Shown one piece after another: positions 43,940-52,149 of a stretch of 64,000 nt of DNA. The stretch is from DATJSN01 sp035504095. Lineage in GTDB: Bacteria > Planctomycetota > Phycisphaerae > WQYP01. Within the stretch, counting starts at the first letter, position 1, and every line of letters starts with the position of its first letter. Below the pieces are notes generated by a model. It did no database searches, was not told the origin of the DNA, and worked only from the letters and a program-made list of their open reading frames with translations. Location of the stretch: the NCBI GenBank assembly GCA_035504095.1, contig DATJSN010000070.1, positions 20,496 to 84,495 on the forward strand, written 5' to 3'. The position numbers and the translations under genes were made by a program.

Positions 43940-44128
43940 TTAATGAACCTGGCCTGAAGCTTGTAAAATCAGCGCTGCAATCTCTTGTGGATGTGAGATA
44001 AGGGAGAGACGACTTGCTTCAATTTCGATGGTTGTGGCTCCCATACGTTTAGCCAGAAAACGCCCGCAAAGAAATTTTAAAACAAATGCGCGCCAATCAG
44101 GATATTGCCTGACGGTCCGGAGAATACT
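43940..44128 (-). pseudogene. C-terminal remnant of an alpha/beta hydrolase
   Basis: A 62-codon open frame with no start reads RTVRQYPDWRAFVLK, then FLAKRMGATTIEIEASRLSL and ISHPQEIAALILQASGQVH and a stop. FLAKRMGATT...EASxxSLISHP is the conserved end of a common soil-bacterial alpha/beta hydrolase family; the catalytic His (usually ASHxSL) reads ASRLSL. A stop lies just upstream, so the rest of the gene is gone. It accounts for most of the 315-base gap after poxB. Confidence 0.7.
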
Positions 44129-44209
44129 TCAGTACGCTTCCTGCACATTTAAGACAATAACGGCAAATACCCAAATTTTAATGCTTGTTGGATGACGGCT
44201 TCTAATAAA

Positions 44210-45118
44210 TTAAGCCGTCAGCAGCACCTTGCCGATGTCGCCTTTTTCAACCGCGGCGTGCCCTTCGCCGGCCTTACTTAGCGGCAGCTTCAGGCCGATG
44301 GGAATGACTAGTTTTTTATTTACCACGGCGTTGGCCATTTCCGTTTGTATCTTTAGGTCCGGTGCTGCAAAGACCGGAACAACGCGAACAGCCGGATAGT
44401 CTTTGGCATTTGACGGCGGACCAAGCACCGAGGCAAATACGCCCCCTTTGACCACTTTGCCCAGAAAAGTCGCCGCGGTTTTTCCCCCGACCGTGTCGGC
44501 AACGGCGTCCACCGCCGGCAGTTTGGCGATTGCGCTCTCATCATCAGTCGCGATTACCTGATCCGCTCCAATGCTTGCCGCTTGCTGCAATTGTGTTTTC
44601 CGAACTCCGGCGATCACCACCGCGCCGCGCTGCTTCGCTGTGTATACGGCTGAGCGCCCGACGCTACCCAGAGCCCCGATTACCAGAATTGTCTGGCGGG
44701 CTTTAATTCCCGTCCCCTTATCGATCAGCATATATCCCGTCGTGGTGACCACGGGCAACGCTGCCGCTTCTATTACGTCCAGCCCCTGAGGTATTTTCAC
44801 GAGTATCGCCGCCGGGATTGTGCAGAGTTCCGCGTATGCCTGATCTGCGTAAGCGAATACTTTATCGCCGACTGCAAAGCCTTCAACGCCTGGACCGATT
44901 TTGACAATCGTGCCCGCGACGTCGACGCCTATGACGCCGGGGAATTTTATGGGAAAAAAATCCTTCATCACCCCCGAGCGCCGTTTAATGTCAATTGGAT
45001 TTATGCCGGCGGCGGCGACGCGCACAAGCACTTGTCCGGCTCCGACGCTCGGGTCAGGGTAATCCTCATACTTTAAGACATCCGGCCCGCCGTACTGGTG
45101 AATGACGCTTGCCTTCAT
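44210..45118 (-). CDS. Quinone oxidoreductase-type NADP-dependent dehydrogenase
   Basis: 302 residues from ATG 45116-45118, with AAGGAG seven bases upstream. Medium-chain fold without zinc ligands; VDVAGTIVKIGPGVEGFAVGDKVFA and the nucleotide motif LVIGALGSVGRSAVYTAKQRGAVVIAG (the GxGxxG is GALGSVG). It is related to, but clearly different from, the paralog at 31064. Last gene of a likely pair with the NTF2-fold gene upstream (41 bases). Confidence 0.85.
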   Translation of the reverse strand: MKASVIHQYGGPDVLKYEDYPDPSVGAGQVLVRVAAAGINPIDIKRRSGVMKDFFPIKFPGVIGVDVAGTIVKIGPGVEGFAVGDKVFAYADQAYAELCTIPAAILVKIPQGLDVIEAAALPVVTTTGYMLIDKGTGIKARQTILVIGALGSVGRSAVYTAKQRGAVVIAGVRKTQLQQAASIGADQVIATDDESAIAKLPAVDAVADTVGGKTAATFLGKVVKGGVFASVLGPPSNAKDYPAVRVVPVFAAPDLKIQTEMANAVVNKKLVIPIGLKLPLSKAGEGHAAVEKGDIGKVLLTA

Positions 45119-45159
45119 GATCAATCTCCTTGTAGTGCCGTGAAATTAAAATTTTATAG

Positions 45160-45555
45160 TTAATGCGGTGGGTTGGTCGTACTGAAACAATACCTTGAGA
45201 TCTTCCAGTTCTCACCGATCTTCTGGAACACGAAGAGTTCCTGATTGGCCTCCGGGCTGCTCTGGCCTGTCGCGTTAATCCGAACTTTTCCGGCAGAATT
45301 GGTGCGTGCAAACGCCCAGTTGGGTGCGACTTGGTGCACTTCAGCAATATCGAATTTAACTTCCAGCTTAATTGCCTTAAAGACGCCGTCATAGGCTTTG
45401 CGGATGGCGTCAGAACCAACGCTGGAAGCAAAATGCTGCGGCATAAACACGCCGTCGGGGGCATAAAGCTTCATCACCATATCGGTGCTGGATTGATTCA
45501 ATGCCTCCTGATAACTGGCCAGCACGCCGGCGATCGCTTTTTCATCTGCGTTCAT
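45160..45555 (-). CDS. NTF2-fold (SnoaL/SgcJ-like) protein
   Basis: 131 residues from ATG 45553-45555 with AGAAAGGA upstream; the longer frame is rejected. Pattern of an NTF2-like cone: a helix AIAGVLASYQEALNQSSTDMVMKLYAPDGVFM, then SVGSDAIRKAYDGVFKAIKLEVKFDIAEVHQVAPNWAFARTNSAG and a final ELFVFQKIGENWKISRYCFSTT. SgcJ/EcaC-type members are often paired with oxidoreductases; here the quinone-reductase gene follows directly. Ligand unknown. Confidence 0.82.
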   Translation of the reverse strand: MNADEKAIAGVLASYQEALNQSSTDMVMKLYAPDGVFMPQHFASSVGSDAIRKAYDGVFKAIKLEVKFDIAEVHQVAPNWAFARTNSAGKVRINATGQSSPEANQELFVFQKIGENWKISRYCFSTTNPPH

Positions 45556-45692
45556 GATAATCCTTTCTGGCGATAACTCCCCATTCCAACGAAGTATATG
45601 CATCAGTTCTTTGTTGGGCTAGAGGGATAGATTGGGAATGTATTTTGCAAATTTGGAATAACGCTCACAGAGTAGAAAAAGCCGGCGACACG

Positions 45693-46385
45693 TCAAATCA
45701 CGTCATCGGTAATAAACGGATTAAAATTCGTCTGATAGTCGTAATAATCAATGCCCTCGATTCTTTTCAGGAATCGAACGATCGGATACGTCACTGGTAA
45801 CATCACGACTTCAACCAGCGTTTTGGCGGTCCACCCCATAAAAATGCTTTGCAACAACAGGTTATTCGGAAGAACGCCATACAAAGCGATTCCATAAAAA
45901 ATCAGCGTGTTCAATCCCTCTCCAACTATGGTGGAAGCGACGAAACGAAACCATAAATATTTGCCCTTGTTCCAGATTTTTATTTTTGCCAGAACGTAAC
46001 TGTTGCAAAAATCCCCAACCAGCACCGCCAGCAAACCGGCAATGGCAATCTTGGGGGTCGATGAAAAGATTTGCTGATAGGCGGTGTCACCCTTGAAAAA
46101 AACCGCCGAAGGAACCAGCAGTTGTGCGCCGGCCACTGCCGCTCCGACAACTGAGCAAAATATGGACAACCAAATGATGCTCCGGGCCCGTGAATAACCA
46201 TAAACCTCGGTCAAAATGTCGGCGATCAGGTACGTCAGTGGAAAATACAAGATGGTTACCGATACGCCTATGCCACAGATCGAAATGATGCGCGCCGCGG
46301 TAAAGTTGGACACCAGCAGAAAGGTAATATTGAGGGCCGCAAGCAGGCCAAGGTATTTAAATTTTCCAAAATCGGTTCGCAGCAT
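45693..46385 (-). CDS. yhhQ: Queuosine precursor transporter, YhhQ family
   Basis: 230 residues, about six membrane helices. The family block FPLTYLIADILTEVYGYSRAR is clear near 47-67, with GWTAKTLVEVVMLPVTYPIV near the C-terminus. YhhQ takes up preQ0/preQ1 for queuosine in tRNA. It starts 18 bases after the LysR stop on the same strand, so no room for a preQ1 riboswitch exists directly upstream. Confidence 0.9.
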   Translation of the reverse strand: MLRTDFGKFKYLGLLAALNITFLLVSNFTAARIISICGIGVSVTILYFPLTYLIADILTEVYGYSRARSIIWLSIFCSVVGAAVAGAQLLVPSAVFFKGDTAYQQIFSSTPKIAIAGLLAVLVGDFCNSYVLAKIKIWNKGKYLWFRFVASTIVGEGLNTLIFYGIALYGVLPNNLLLQSIFMGWTAKTLVEVVMLPVTYPIVRFLKRIEGIDYYDYQTNFNPFITDDVI

Positions 46386-46403
46386 CTTATCTGTTTTTCA
46401 ATC

Positions 46404-47312
46404 TCAGGCCGGAAGCTTAAAAAATAGCTGGGGCGTCATCCGTGCGGCATATTCTTTAAACACGCGCACTGAGCGTGGCATATAACGATTGCCAAGATGA
46501 ACCAGTGAAAGGTCAAATAAACAAAAATGCCACATGGGCATAACTTCGACCAACCGTCTCTGTCGCAACAACTCGGGCTGTACGATTGGCGGCAATTCCC
46601 CAATGCCGACTCCCGCCAGCAATGCGGTTGCCAGACCGGCATAATCGTTCATTGCAATATATGGTTCGAACGATATCGTCTCTTTTGTTTTCCCATCGAC
46701 ATGGAAGAAGCTCCAGCTATAGTCAGGCTTCCAGAATGAAAATGCCAGCAGCCGGTGATTCAGAAGATCTTGGGGCGTTTGGGGATGCTTGCTCTTCTTC
46801 AGATAAGCCGGGCTGGCCACAAGTTGATGCCGGTAAGTTAACAGCCGCCGCGCCACAAGCGTTGAATCCTTCAGCGGGCCGACCCTGAACGCCACGTCAA
46901 CTCCTTCTGCGATCTGGTCAACAATGCGATCAGTAATGAAAACCTGAACGCGTACGTCCGGATAAGCTGCCTGAAATCCATTCAATAGTGGCGCAATTAA
47001 CGAGTCGGAAATACTCGGCGGCGCGGCGAGGCGCAACGTGCCGGAAACGTTTGTCAAATGATTCGAGACCACATGATCGATGGCGCTGCTTAGTTCGATG
47101 GTGTGCCTGGCGTGCTCAAGAACTTCCGAACCGATATCCGTAAGCCGAAGGCTGCGCGTCGATCGTTCCAGAAGCTGCACGCCAAGCTGATCTTCAAGTT
47201 CCGCAATCCGGCGGCTTACCGTCGAGATCGGCATTTTGAGTCGTCGCGACGCTTCCGAAAAACTACTCGACTCCACGATCCGGGCGAAGATGATCAGTGA
47301 ATTGAGGTCCAT
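46404..47312 (-). CDS. LysR-family transcriptional regulator
   Basis: 302 residues from ATG 47310-47312, with GGGAGAAT at good spacing. The N-terminal winged helix is clear (LIIFARIVESSSFSEASRRLKMPISTVSRRIAELEDQLGVQLLERSTRSLRLT), followed by a periplasmic-binding-like effector domain. It resembles the DhcR/AaeR group with the TLRLAAPPSI start of the effector domain. It is divergent from the beta-rich protein at 47420, with an inverted-repeat operator between them, and is followed by yhhQ. Confidence 0.92.
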   Translation of the reverse strand: MDLNSLIIFARIVESSSFSEASRRLKMPISTVSRRIAELEDQLGVQLLERSTRSLRLTDIGSEVLEHARHTIELSSAIDHVVSNHLTNVSGTLRLAAPPSISDSLIAPLLNGFQAAYPDVRVQVFITDRIVDQIAEGVDVAFRVGPLKDSTLVARRLLTYRHQLVASPAYLKKSKHPQTPQDLLNHRLLAFSFWKPDYSWSFFHVDGKTKETISFEPYIAMNDYAGLATALLAGVGIGELPPIVQPELLRQRRLVEVMPMWHFCLFDLSLVHLGNRYMPRSVRVFKEYAARMTPQLFFKLPA

Positions 47313-47327
47313 CATATTCTCCCAATT

Positions 47328-47355
47328 ATGGGAAAGTAATTTCCATTTTTCCCAT
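47328..47355. promoter_or_regulatory. Nested inverted repeat, likely LysR operator
   Basis: ATGGGAAA (47328-47335) and TTTCCCAT (47348-47355) form a perfect 8-base inverted repeat 12 bases apart. Inside it, GGAAA-GTAA-TTTCC (47331-47344) is a second inverted repeat. So one forward half-site faces two reverse half-sites. It lies 15 bases upstream of the LysR start in the divergent spacer, the usual place for autoregulation. Confidence 0.55.
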
Positions 47356-47419
47356 CTTGTGGATAATGTCAAGGCCCCTATATCATTCGTCAACTGTAAA
47401 TTCAAGTAAGGACATAACT

Positions 47420-48670
47420 ATGAGTTCTAATCGGCGCGAGGTCTCCACAGCGGCTGAATTAATAGCGGCCGCACGCGACGCCAGCGTCGGTCGCATCGTC
47501 ATCTCGGCGGATTTAACCGGGGTGCCGGCGCTGCGCCTTTCTCCCGGTCAAACACTGACCGCGTCTGATTTAAATAAAACCATTCGCTTTGCGGATGGCC
47601 AGGATGGCATACAGCTTTCCGCCAATAACACCGTCGAAAATCTCCAGCTCATAACCACTCCCGATAAACGGGTGCTTTTCAATGACACTACCGTCGACGA
47701 TTTTGGCCGTTTTGATTTGCGTAATGTCAAACTCACTGGCGTAACACTGCTTCTGGCCGCAGACCGCATTCGTGCCGGCCATGTCGATGCTCACAACATC
47801 GACATCGTCTCCGCGGACGCTCGCTGGTATAACGTTCGGCCTAAAGGCTATGGCGTGGAAGTCATTCCTGGCGCATTCACCTTGTGGAATCAGCAGCTTG
47901 ATTCTGCCGTCACAATTACCGCCGACCTTACCGCCCTTAGAGCGGGCCGCCCGAAGGCGCCCGTATTCGGAAGCGGAATTTTCGTCGGCGGAGCTGGCGA
48001 TACAGGCGGTAAATTGGTCGTCCATCGATTAGAAACTCTCGGAGTCTATAGCCAGGGAGGAATTGCCCAGGGTACACCTGACCGGATTTCCGGCGGAGTC
48101 TTTACCGTTTACGGTGCATTCGTGGACACGGTCCACACTTTTGGTCCGGTCACCACCTACGGCCCCAACGATATGGTTCTGGATAACTGGGGCGTCGTCG
48201 ACCGCTGGATTTCAGAGGAAAAAATAACCTCGCATGGTCCAAGCGGGATTGGATTCGTAAATTTCGGCACAATTAATCTACTCCAGATTAAAGCGCCAAT
48301 CGAAACCTTTGGCCTCGGGGCGCGCGGATTTAATGTCTATTCGGGAACGGTAAAGTCCGCCGAATTCGAGCGAATTGTTACTCACGGAGATGGGGCAGTC
48401 GGAATTCAAATCAGCCAGCCTGTCGGTGACATCACTGTGCTTCGCGGCATTGAAACTTTTGGCGGTACGGGCGAATCACTGGTCAAAGGCGTCGTCACCA
48501 AGCTTTCGGCAATCGCCCTGAGCATGAAGCCCGGAGGATCGGTGCGCAAATTAGACATCGCGGGTGGATTGACTACGCACGGCCCGGGCATTGCACCCCT
48601 TGAATTGCACGGCAATGTGGAATTGCTTCACATAACCGGCGGAACCTCTGCGCTCGGCGATAGGGTATGA
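47420..48670 (+). CDS. Beta-rich protein of unknown function, divergent from LysR
   Basis: 416 residues from ATG 47420 with AAGGAC eight bases upstream; the longer frame runs through the operator and is rejected. No signal peptide. After a short N-terminal helix the sequence is a long run of short strands with Asn/Gly turns (GQTLTASDLNKTIRFADGQDGIQLSANN; repeated ITSHGPSG, VTHGDGAVG, LTTHGPGI). This suggests a beta-helix or solenoid. No family recognised. The divergent LysR probably controls it. Confidence 0.65.
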   Translation: MSSNRREVSTAAELIAAARDASVGRIVISADLTGVPALRLSPGQTLTASDLNKTIRFADGQDGIQLSANNTVENLQLITTPDKRVLFNDTTVDDFGRFDLRNVKLTGVTLLLAADRIRAGHVDAHNIDIVSADARWYNVRPKGYGVEVIPGAFTLWNQQLDSAVTITADLTALRAGRPKAPVFGSGIFVGGAGDTGGKLVVHRLETLGVYSQGGIAQGTPDRISGGVFTVYGAFVDTVHTFGPVTTYGPNDMVLDNWGVVDRWISEEKITSHGPSGIGFVNFGTINLLQIKAPIETFGLGARGFNVYSGTVKSAEFERIVTHGDGAVGIQISQPVGDITVLRGIETFGGTGESLVKGVVTKLSAIALSMKPGGSVRKLDIAGGLTTHGPGIAPLELHGNVELLHITGGTSALGDRV

Positions 48671-48719
48671 TATTTTTAACAACCGTCATTCTTGCCTCGC
48701 AGAGGCGGGACGCCGAAAA

Positions 48720-49211
48720 TCAAAGAATTTCAAAAATGCTGTAGAGCGGACCGTCGGGAAGCCGGTGGCCAATACCGATCGCGATAATGCGGTTTATCCA
48801 GTCATATTTTGGCGAACTGGTCTCGAACATGGGATTCATGCGGAAATAGTAGTTCATTGGATCGACTGTCTCGCCCCGGTCCAGTTTCTCTATGATGCTT
48901 GGCGGACCGGCACGCAAACACTGATAAGTCATGACGATCAATGCCCCATCTGTCGTCCTTAACACAAGCCGCACATCTAACCTGATGCACGAATCAGTGC
49001 GAACCGATTGCGCGTCGAGGCCGGCAACAACTTCACCGGATAGCCGCTCGCCTTCGAATGAACCTCCTTGAACGATTCCGATGCGGCGGAACACGTCAGG
49101 CGTTTGACCGACAACCAATAGCGGCGGCACTTTCTCGCGCAACACGAACAAGGGCCGGGTTTTCAGACTCTTGAGCGATTCGGGCAATTCTTTACTCAGC
49201 GAATTCGACAT
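48720..49211 (-). CDS. DUF3237-family protein
   Basis: 163 residues, usual length for DUF3237. Pattern PLFVLREKVPPLLVVGQTPDVFRRIGIVQGGSFEGERLSGEVVAGLDAQSVRTDSCIRLDVRLVLRTTDGALIVMTYQCLRAG is a good match by eye. A small beta-barrel of unknown function found near aromatic and terpenoid enzymes. AAAGGAG before the ATG. It is the last gene of a seven-gene run on this strand starting at the pirin gene. Confidence 0.85.
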   Translation of the reverse strand: MSNSLSKELPESLKSLKTRPLFVLREKVPPLLVVGQTPDVFRRIGIVQGGSFEGERLSGEVVAGLDAQSVRTDSCIRLDVRLVLRTTDGALIVMTYQCLRAGPPSIIEKLDRGETVDPMNYYFRMNPMFETSSPKYDWINRIIAIGIGHRLPDGPLYSIFEIL

Positions 49212-49358
49212 GATGTTCTCCTTTGAGTCTTAGGGTCCAAACCCAATTAAGGATCTGTTAAGCGATTGATGATTCGAGGTTATGAGCAGCGAAGGAGTAA
49301 GATCGCTCAGTAATTGGACGCCTCCACAAACTCGTCTATACGATTGCAGGAGTACGGA

Positions 49359-50246
49359 CTACGCGACCATCGCGGGAATGGCCACTTGCAGGAAGTCTTC
49401 CAATGACGTCGGTTCTTCGCCGGTGAGGTCCTTTACTACTGGACTGAGGATCGCTTGATAACCACGAGCGGCTTCTTCATCCAGTTCCCGCACGCTTCTT
49501 GCCGCGAACTGCGGGATACCGGCAGCCATGAGACCTTTTTCGACCTCTTCCGGGGCCACGTTTACGTGTTGGATGGACTTTCCAGAGAAGCGCGAGAGGA
49601 GACTCGCAACCTGTTCGTGCGTTACCGAGGCCGGACCTGTCACGTCATAGATGGCTTTACCAGTGGAGTTGAGCAGAGCCGCCGCAGCCACTTTTGCACA
49701 GTCCTGGCGGGTGACATAGGAGCGGCCCTGAGACCCGGTTGCGGAAATCAGCTTGCCAGTCTTCAAGGCGAATTGTGCAAACCTAAGGATGACCTCTGCG
49801 TATAAATTGTTCCGCAGAATCGTCCAGTCAAGTCCGCTTTCGAACAACGCAACCTCTGTCCAAAAATGATCGTCAGGAACCGAGGGTCCGGTCGTCGGAT
49901 GAGCGTTAGGCAGCGACGTGTAAGCGATATGCTTCACCTCTGCGCTCAGGGCGGCCTGGATCGCTGCACGGTGCTGCTTGATGCGTACTTCGGGCGCGTG
50001 CAGTGAATCGGTGCTGATGAGCAGCAGGCGATCTACCCCTGCAAACGCCTTCTGCAAGGTCTCCGGACGATCGAAATCCGCCTCTCGCTCCTCCACACCT
50101 AACGCAACAAGTTCCTGATTCTTTCCAGGGGTACGCGTCGCTGCGATTACTTTCTCCGCTCCGAGCCGTCGAAGCTCCGTCACAACAGCCTTTCCAAGAT
50201 TTCCGCTGGCACCTGTTACGAGAATCCGCTTATCCGTGAAACTCAT
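49359..50246 (-). CDS. NmrA/QOR2-like NAD(P)-binding protein (atypical SDR)
   Basis: 295 residues. Rossmann motif LVTGASGNLGKAVV near 9-22 with TRTPGK, suggesting NADP preference. Further blocks (SLPNAHPTTGPSVPDDH, LDWTILRNNLYAE, SYVTRQDCAKVAAAAL) match the YtfG/NmrA-like group, which reduces quinones or senses NADP. GAGGTG before the ATG. It sits between the hydrolase and DUF3237 genes on the same strand. Confidence 0.87.
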   Translation of the reverse strand: MSFTDKRILVTGASGNLGKAVVTELRRLGAEKVIAATRTPGKNQELVALGVEEREADFDRPETLQKAFAGVDRLLLISTDSLHAPEVRIKQHRAAIQAALSAEVKHIAYTSLPNAHPTTGPSVPDDHFWTEVALFESGLDWTILRNNLYAEVILRFAQFALKTGKLISATGSQGRSYVTRQDCAKVAAAALLNSTGKAIYDVTGPASVTHEQVASLLSRFSGKSIQHVNVAPEEVEKGLMAAGIPQFAARSVRELDEEAARGYQAILSPVVKDLTGEEPTSLEDFLQVAIPAMVA

Positions 50247-50475
50247 GTTCTACACCTCAAGAAACAAGCCATACTGATACCTATTTTTCCAAACATCATT
50301 GCGCCAAGGCAATATGGACTAACTTTGATTCCGGTTCGGCCTAAAGCACGGTAGTGCATGTCGATTTCCTTTTTGTTCCTGTAAAAATCTGCCCTTTTGA
50401 GCTATAAAAAAATGCGGAACATGGATCCGATTAGCGAAACAGTCATTTCAGAGTTCGTTGGATCATCTTTGCGTC

Positions 50476-51318
50476 TCATAGGAATTCCGCCAGAGCCTTG
50501 TAAAGTGCCGCAGGCTGCTCCTCCGGAACAAAATGACCTGAATTGGGAATCACCACAGGTGTTATGTCCTGAAAGTAAGGCCGCAGCGAGTCTCCCATCG
50601 TCGGAATGGCGTATTGTCCGCCCACCGCCAGGAGACGGATGGAGAGTTTGCTTTTGAATTGTGTTTTGTTGAATTCCATGTCCACGAGTATTTGGCGGCA
50701 ATAGTCGAAAGCCGCGTCCATTCGGCCCTCTCGCGCATACGCCTGCACATACGCGGCCACGTCGCTCGGGGGAATCGCTCCTGGCGTGTGCACTTTATTT
50801 TTAAACCACCATCCGACGTAGATGTCTTCTTTCCCCTTGGTGAGCTCAACGGGCAAATCAGGAAGCATCTGAAAAATAAAATTCCACTTCCGTTTGTAGT
50901 CCGACAATTGAATCTCATTGAGTAAAGTGACGCCTGGAATTCCCGCGTCGATAAGCGTAAGCGACTTGAAATCGTCGGGGAAAAGAAGCACCCAGCTATA
51001 TGCAACCCATGCGCCAAAATCGTGGGCCACGACGTGCAGCGGCGCGCCCAGATTCCCAACGAACTCATGAAAGACTCTCGCCACATTCTCCGTTGTCGCC
51101 GGGGCTGCAAGGATCCCAGAGTCCCCGAAACTCGGTAAGTCGGCCGGAATGGCCTGGAAATTTTTAGTTAACAACGGAATCAGCCTGTTCCAGGACCGGC
51201 GTGTCTGCGGAAACCCCGAAATCAGCAGGACTTTTTCTCCATTTCCAATTTGGTCGAACGCGATCTTCTTTGCCTCCATCGCTGCAGCCGTTGCAGCTAT
51301 CTTTTGCGAATAGTCCAT
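50476..51318 (-). CDS. Alpha/beta hydrolase, Asp-nucleophile type (epoxide hydrolase-like)
   Basis: 280 residues from ATG 51316-51318 with AAGGAGAG upstream. The elbow reads VVAHDFGAW, so the nucleophile is Asp as in epoxide hydrolases and haloalkane dehalogenases. The oxyanion segment is ISGFPQTRRSWN and the catalytic His is in NSGHFVPEEQP. A cap domain spans ~130-200. Epoxide hydrolase versus dehalogenase cannot be decided by eye. It is downstream of the dienelactone-hydrolase-like gene in the same run. Confidence 0.85.
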   Translation of the reverse strand: MDYSQKIAATAAAMEAKKIAFDQIGNGEKVLLISGFPQTRRSWNRLIPLLTKNFQAIPADLPSFGDSGILAAPATTENVARVFHEFVGNLGAPLHVVAHDFGAWVAYSWVLLFPDDFKSLTLIDAGIPGVTLLNEIQLSDYKRKWNFIFQMLPDLPVELTKGKEDIYVGWWFKNKVHTPGAIPPSDVAAYVQAYAREGRMDAAFDYCRQILVDMEFNKTQFKSKLSIRLLAVGGQYAIPTMGDSLRPYFQDITPVVIPNSGHFVPEEQPAALYKALAEFL

Positions 51319-51428
51319 TGGTGAACTCTCCTTCGAATGCAAACTGACTAAGAACCTCTAACGAATTACCGTTGTTAATTTCGCCGGTTCTTGCGATTTT
51401 GTATCAGCTCGCGATGACCTACAGCAAT

Positions 51429-52139
51429 TCATTCCAGTACCTCTTCCAGGAATGCCACCATGGTTTGCCAGGATCGGCGTTCAGCCTGCGGGTGCATCGC
51501 GGCCTCGAGCGTGTGTGCGCCGGCCGATCCTTCACCGGTAAATCCGTGGCTCGCGTCTGAATACAATATGACCTGCCAGTTGGCTTGTGCCTGGCGCATC
51601 TCATCGCAGAATGCCAGCAGCCTCTCCAAAGGGACAACCGGGTCGGCATCGCCATGAAGCACAAGAACCTTCGCTTTAATCGTGCCGCGCTGGGCCGGCA
51701 AAGGTGCAGTGAGAACGCCGTGCAAACTCACGACACCGCGCAGAGGCGCGCCGCTGCGGGCAAATTCCAATACGCCGCATCCACCAAAGCAATATCCGAT
51801 CGCGGCGACACGGTCGCCATCGCATTCAGGCCGGTTCTCAAGCACTGTCGCGCCCGCCAACATGCGCTGACGATAAGCGAGCCGGTCGGTCATCAGGGGC
51901 CGGATCACCTCGAGCGGGCATTGCGGCGGCGCGGGACGCACGCCGGCGCCTAAAGCATCGACCACAAACACCGCATAATCCAAATCAGCAAGCTGATCCG
52001 CCCGCGCACACAGACTTGACGTAACATTCATCCATGATGGAGCAATCAGCACTCCCGGCCTGCGGCCGGCCGAACGCGGGGCGGCGAAGTAGCCCTCCAA
52101 TGGCTGATCACCGTCGCGGTATTTAATAAACATTCCCAT
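51429..52139 (-). CDS. Dienelactone hydrolase family protein
   Basis: 236 residues from ATG 52137-52139; ATG 52133 is nearly as good. Nucleophile is Cys (AIGYCFGGCGVLEFAR), acid in LHGDADPVVP and His in SDASHGFTG, the Cys-Asp-His triad of dienelactone hydrolases. It hydrolyses dienelactones or related lactones and esters. Only 10 bases separate it from the flavoprotein gene upstream, so they are probably co-translated. Confidence 0.85.
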   Translation of the reverse strand: MGMFIKYRDGDQPLEGYFAAPRSAGRRPGVLIAPSWMNVTSSLCARADQLADLDYAVFVVDALGAGVRPAPPQCPLEVIRPLMTDRLAYRQRMLAGATVLENRPECDGDRVAAIGYCFGGCGVLEFARSGAPLRGVVSLHGVLTAPLPAQRGTIKAKVLVLHGDADPVVPLERLLAFCDEMRQAQANWQVILYSDASHGFTGEGSAGAHTLEAAMHPQAERRSWQTMVAFLEEVLE

Positions 52140-52149
52140 CCCGACACCG

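Noticed and set aside
45693..46403. preQ1 riboswitch upstream of yhhQ
   Set aside because: Only 18 bases lie between the LysR stop and the yhhQ start.
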